From assembly GCA_964036155.1 (NCBI GenBank), contig OZ038422.1, forward strand, positions 80,995,201-81,059,200: a stretch of 64,000 nucleotides of DNA. Reading direction: 5' to 3'. The notes under the pieces are model-generated. The model saw nothing but the letters and a program-made list of their open reading frames with translations. It had not been told where the DNA came from and did no database searches. Shown here in pieces: positions 59,425-64,000 of the stretch (positions are counted from its first letter, which is position 1; every line of letters starts with the position of its first letter). Position numbers and translations under genes: made by a program. The DNA comes from Diploscapter coronatus (taxonomy: Eukaryota; Nematoda; Chromadorea; Rhabditida; Rhabditidae).

Positions 59425-59836
59425 TTTTAATGATTGACAATAAACTATTTCATTTTATCATGCTATTTGAAGAATTTATTTATGGAATCTGAAAAATATT
59501 TCCCAAGATTAATTAGATAGCTTTAACTCCACTTTAACAGATTTTTATAAACTATTTTCATATAAATCTAAACATATTATAAATCTGCAAATAGTTTTCC
59601 GATTATTTATTAATTTTTATTGGAAAACGCACTTTCTTCCGTTATTCAATGCGTGGAGAATAATTAGATTTTGACAAGTCCTTTATGAAAAATTACGTAT
59701 AAATCCATGCTGATTGTGAGACCAAATTGACCAAGTTAGGAGTTGTATGTAGGTGTCTGTCTGCCCTTTTTCACTATAATTGCATTATTACCTCACTATT
59801 CGCCGATTTGCTTCAGTTGTTACCACTCAGAGATTA

Positions 59837-61473
59837 ATGGCCGAGTCTGACAGTTCCAACACATTTTTTTATTTACACTTATTCGGCTCAACATCAATCG
59901 AGAATGCGTTCTGTGCCTTCCTACTCTTCTTCTTCTCACTGGTCGGCATTCTTGCCAATGCCACCTCAGCAGCAGTTATTCTTCATCTCAATGTCTTCAA
60001 CAATGGATTCGGCCTTCTAGCTGCATTCCACGCGCTCTCGAATTGTGGAGTGCTTCTCGTTATATGCTTTTGGTCGTCTCCAGCCATTTATTTGTAAGTA
60101 TTTTACAAAAAGCATCAATTTATCTAATCTTCTTGTGATTTTAGTGGAATATCTCCATCCCTGAACTATTTTAACCATTGCATGGGCCAATTAGCCATGT
60201 TCTTCTGGTCTGGAGCCATTCATTCAATTATTCTGATCTCGGTAAACCGATTCGTAGGAATCACATTTCCTGGTCATTACAGGTAGGTAATTGAAGGTTG
60301 TTGAAATATTAAACTTATGCATCTTTAGAAGGTATTTTTCCAACCGAAATACAATGTACTTAATCCTTGGAATAACACTCTACTCTGTCCTGTTTGCTAG
60401 TGTTTACTTCTTTGGTAAAAATATTCATTAAGTTCAATCTAAATTTAACTGATGCTACTGTATTCAGATGGATGTGATTTTCATTTTGACACTGCAACTA
60501 TCTCATGGATGTTCGAGGATAAGTCGTGCGGTAAATGGGTAACTCAAAAATATAATGAAAAATTTAGTATAACTTATTGATAACATTCAGCTTTCGGGGC
60601 ATGTTGATTTTACTTACAATGTTAGCTCAATTACTCTCGCAGGACTTATTGATATCTCAACAATATTCCAACTTCGTAAATTTAATACGGTAAGTAATCT
60701 ATTCTAGTGGAGTTTGATCTTTCGATGCGAGTATTTGCATTTCAAACTTTGAAAGTTGTTGCAATGGTAGTTGAATAACGCAATTTTGTTGCAAGTTTTT
60801 AGCTTTTGCAAGATTATTTTTCACTTCTAAACAGAATTGCGTTCTTAGTCGTGGCAAAAATGATTCTAGCTCGAATGTTTGCATAAATACATTTTTCACA
60901 TCTAAAAACTAAACTGCAAATCAACTAATTTCGATAATTTATGATAGTAAGAATCTTCAAGCACAAAATTTAAGCTAGCAAAATGCTATGAAATTAAAAT
61001 GCAAGGATATGCTAAAAATTAACAACTGCTATTTAGAAATTCAATCGTTTGAAAACCGGAGTTAATAAAAAACGGGAGATCAGCTTTTTCATTCAGGTAA
61101 TTAAAGTGCATAACTAAATTACTAGTATTAGCAAATTTTCAGGCCTGTACAAATACAGTTTTGTACATCATGGTGCTTGTTTGCTTTCACTTGTTGACAC
61201 TTTTCGAATTTATTTCAAAAATTCGATTTAACAATTTTCTCGCGACAACATTTATGTGGTCAATTGCACATGGAGGAGCTGGGGTGAGAAATATTTTTTT
61301 TCTTTAGTCAATTAGCAAAGTTCCAGGTAATTCTGATTGTATTTAATCCAGAAATTAGGAAGAGACTCCTTAGTCCGGTTAATTTATTCCTGTCAGAAAC
61401 GACTTCGATCAAGAACAATAATCAAATTGTCAATGAGCGTTCAAGAACTATCATCTCTGCTATCGCTAATTAG
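59837..61473 (+). CDS. Srx-type chemoreceptor F (332 aa, 8 exons)
   Basis: Exons 59837-60093, 60145-60282, 60329-60414, 60468-60538, 60591-60689, 61037-61096, 61143-61283, 61327-61473. The start ATG follows a GCTTCAG acceptor by about 20 bases. Family marks: HLNVFNNGFGLLAAFH, GQLAMFFWSGAIHSIILISVNRF, DGCDFHFDTATISWMFE with CGKW, KKREISFFIQ and FNPEIRKRLLSP. Seven membrane segments. It has the merged first exon of A and C but the other introns of B, D and E, so it is intermediate in structure. Its third-loop exon (61037-61096) is nine codons shorter than in the others. A long A run (61552-61568) lies downstream. Confidence 0.85.
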
Positions 61474-61671
61474 GTGTTACTTGAAAATAAACTGCGTTTA
61501 GGGATAAACAGATTTAAATATAAGCGATTTTGCATTAGTGTAAATATTTATAAAAAAAAAAAAAAAAAGATTTGCATGAAGTCATGAAATAACTTTCCAA
61601 GAGTTCCATGAATTGAATAAGACACTACAAATGTAGGCCATTGCGCTTGATACTGAAATTGTATGATTTAA

Positions 61672-62290
61672 TCAATGATAGTTATATGAATAAAACATAC
61701 TAAAACTATCAATCAGAATGAAAAGGCAGCTACAAAATCGTAAGAACGCTCCTTTTATACCTGACTCATGCTCTGCTGAAATTTCGAACCATTTCGTTAT
61801 ATTTCGGCTTATCAAAATGTTCAGCTCTTAATACCTGGACACCATATGAAAATACCGATAGAAATGAGAATAACGCTGATTAAGGTGAGAATAACTTTCA
61901 GGGTCTAAAAAAGACTTTCAAACTAACAAACTATTGTCTATCTTACAGCAAAATGTTGCGCTATTCTGACAATTGGCGGACTTCTTTGATAGAATCCTAC
62001 TATTGCAAGGCAGAACAGACTAATCTGAACTAATTTTTGAATAATTGATTTAATCAGTGGGCAAAATAATGCCTCTGTAAAATCGATAGCTTGTTGCACA
62101 TAAATTGGCAATAAATGAGCGGTAGCCACAGTGAACAGCCTCCTTAAAATGGTCGTGATTCCGAGTCCAACAATGCACATTTTGAAGTCGTACTGCAATC
62201 AGGAAAAAATGGCTGACAGAAATCATCATCAGTCCTCACCTCGTCATCAAAAGGGACGTTAGATTCCAAGACAGGTCGTTTCAGGGTCAT
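61672..62290 (-). CDS. small multi-pass membrane protein (156 aa, 4 exons)
   Basis: Exons in coding order 62290-62240, 62192-61947, 61904-61835, 61775-61672, joined in phase, with a TGA stop at 61672-61674. The protein starts MTLKRPVLESNVPFDDE. It has hydrophobic stretches near residues 22-48 (CIVGLGITTILRRLF), 75-95 (LVQISLFCLAIVGFY), 105-125 (VILTLISVILISIGIFIW) and near the C-terminus (CSCLFILID). I do not recognise the family. It lies tail-to-tail with Srx F, with about 200 bp between the stops. An acceptor-like TATTTAG is found about 20 bp before the ATG. Confidence 0.65.
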
Positions 62291-63295
62291 TTCGACTATG
62301 CTAATTACTCTAAATATGAATTATTGATCAGAAGATTAAATAGGCATAAAATCAATAAAGCAGAAGAAGTTGCTAGAAAGAGAAAATATTGTTTGCACAA
62401 GATGTGTGGGCTGGTGAGTGAGAATTGATGGAGACAAGTTATGAGTTGTTCAGTGAATATTTTGTAGTAACTTCAATAAAAGAGCTACTAAATATGATTT
62501 GCGCATTCGAATATTTCAGTTTGAAATACGAAATAGCCTACAAGAGAATAGGTAAAGCAGCATAAACCAACATTATCAGAGACAAGAACAAGATAAGAAG
62601 GAAGAGATAACTATGTGAGAAGAAGGGAAGGAAAGGAACAGAGCTGCAAAAGGGCAGAGAAATGTACAATAAGAGGAGAATGGTTAGAGAACTGATTACT
62701 GACAGTGGTGAGCAGCAAACGCACAAATATATTTGTGATCTTATCGTTGTTCAATCATTTGCCATTTGGATCAAGATTAATGCTCTATAAGGCTGTTGCT
62801 GATAAAACTGGAAAATTCCACAAAAAATGACTTGCTTTATGGCGAAAAATGTGGAGCAGAGACAGAATATAATGTCATCTCAAACATAGCACATTTGCAG
62901 TCAAATTCGAACATTTTCTTTCAATATAAAGTTAAAATATCATATTCTCAAGTGAGTGATAAAATGTTACACTTTGTAAGAGTGCTATAAAATTCTAATC
63001 TAATTCTAAAGATAATTCACAAAACCTCAAATTGTAAAAGAGTGATTCGTCATTTTCAGAAAGATTGGCACATTGATTTATTTTGTCGAATACCCGATTC
63101 TTTGAAATACAAGTGGGGGATAAATGAAGAAGGATCATGCAGATTTACAGAGAAGTCTTGTCAAATCGATAAAAGGGGGGGGGGGGGGGAATATTTGAAT
63201 TCGAGCAGATAACAAATGGATGAAGAATTCTCATTGTCTGAAGGCACAGAGAGGACTCGTTTGTGAGTTGGCTGATTTGTGTATTAGCCATTCAT
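62291..63295. other. intergenic stretch with G15 run
   Basis: No supported gene. It contains a purine-rich patch (about 62560-62690) and an uninterrupted run of 15 G at 63175-63189, which could form quadruplex structure or be a site of sequencing error. Confidence 0.45.
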
Positions 63296-64000
63296 TCAGA
63301 TATCAATTGGGTGTTTCTGTACGAGACCCCCATTGCCGAGCACTTCCTTGGCCACGCTGCCAATCAGAGCCTGCTCTGCGTCGTGTCCGTTCTGGGCCAC
63401 TTTCAATGCACTCATCGCGTCTCGAGATGCCTGCATTTGCATCAATTAATGCGTCTACTCGCCATATTCTCCTCTTTTACTTACAATTTCCACGAAATAG
63501 TTAGCGATCTTGGTCTCATGCCCGGCACTCGACAGCTTGTGCTTGTGCGAATATGTGCATCTGAAAATTAACTTGTTCGAAAATAATTTGAAATTGATCT
63601 CGAGTCTATTAACTTCAGAAAGTACAAAAAACACAAAAGATATGAGCAATAGAATTCACAAAATGGCAGCATTAAGCAAATCAGAAATTTTTGATTTGTA
63701 AACAACATACGAGTTTTATAGTACCGGTAAATGCGTCATTTTAAGCGATTTTAGAAAATAATAAACGAGTTTGCGCTTTTACTTTTATAAACGAGCAGGT
63801 TTCTTGAAAATAAATTTAGATTCACCTCAGAAAATAAACAAGAAGACAAAATTGAAAATAATACTCGGGATTTGAATTTTCAACATTTGCAAACATTATG
63901 TCATTTTTTTATTAAACAATTGTAAAATTGCACCTGGAAAGAGTGACAGCCATGGCGTAGATGTTGATGAATGCATTGGCGACTCGAGCCAGTTCGTACT
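63296..64000 (-). CDS. acyl-CoA dehydrogenase, VLCAD/ACAD9 type, C-terminal end (partial)
   Basis: Exons in coding order: (beyond 64000)-63934, 63560-63485, 63430-63296, in phase and ending at a TGA. The joined C-terminus contains VANAFINIYAMAVTLSRCTY, then AGHETKIANYFVEIASR, and ends QKHPIDI. The I(D/N)(I/L)YAM…LSR motif followed by a helical tail ending HP(L/I)-type residues is characteristic of the extended C-terminus of VLCAD and ACAD9. These act in mitochondrial β-oxidation of long-chain acyl-CoA or in complex I assembly. The catalytic domain lies outside the window, so the two cannot be told apart. Confidence 0.75.

Overview
This window is eukaryotic and almost certainly from a nematode (chromadorean type). 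Genes have many short introns with GT...TTTCAG ends. A TTTCAG-type acceptor often lies just upstream of the start codon, as expected for spliced-leader trans-splicing. The gene content also fits: a tandem cluster of Srx-type chemoreceptors, Ly6/LU three-finger proteins, a CRAL-TRIO/GOLD protein and a peptide-receptor-like GPCR. I assembled the gene models by hand, joining exons at GT-AG sites with consistent phase, so exon edges are predictions.

Layout. 0-3 kb: a gene edge on the minus strand (uncertain) and a 1.1 kb inverted-repeat transposon. 3.2-18.2 kb (+): one giant 13-exon gene for a ~3,503-residue protein built around a complete SecA-type ATPase motor. It also has a collagen-like Gly-rich region, a TPR-like segment, membrane-spanning segments and a C-terminal region that may be an OTU-like peptidase. 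Its introns hold several repeat and MITE-like insertions. 18.9 kb: a small hAT-type MITE with a perfect 8-bp target duplication. 19.3-24.5 kb (-), with a candidate first exon at 29.1 kb: a protein with three Ly6/LU domains and a GPI-anchor tail. A small gene (27.9-28.4 kb, +) appears nested in its first intron. 32.3-34.7 kb (+): a rhodopsin-family GPCR resembling peptide receptors. 35.8-38.5 kb (+): a charged coiled-coil protein. 39.9-42.0 kb (+): a CRAL-TRIO plus GOLD protein with one odd splice acceptor. 43.3-61.5 kb (+): six Srx-type 7TM receptor genes in a row (A-F). Copies D and E share a 494-bp stretch with no mismatch, and E has a broken splice donor. 61.7-62.3 kb (-): a small multi-pass membrane protein. 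63.3-64.0 kb (-): the 3' end of a mitochondrial acyl-CoA dehydrogenase gene (VLCAD/ACAD9 type), cut by the window edge.

The receptors would act at the surface of sensory neurons and the Ly6 protein at the cell surface. The CRAL-TRIO/GOLD protein would handle lipid or vesicle traffic. The SecA-motor giant is the standout: SecA is a bacterial and plastid protein-export ATPase. Here its motor sits inside a heavily spliced animal gene, fused to domains that bacterial SecA lacks.
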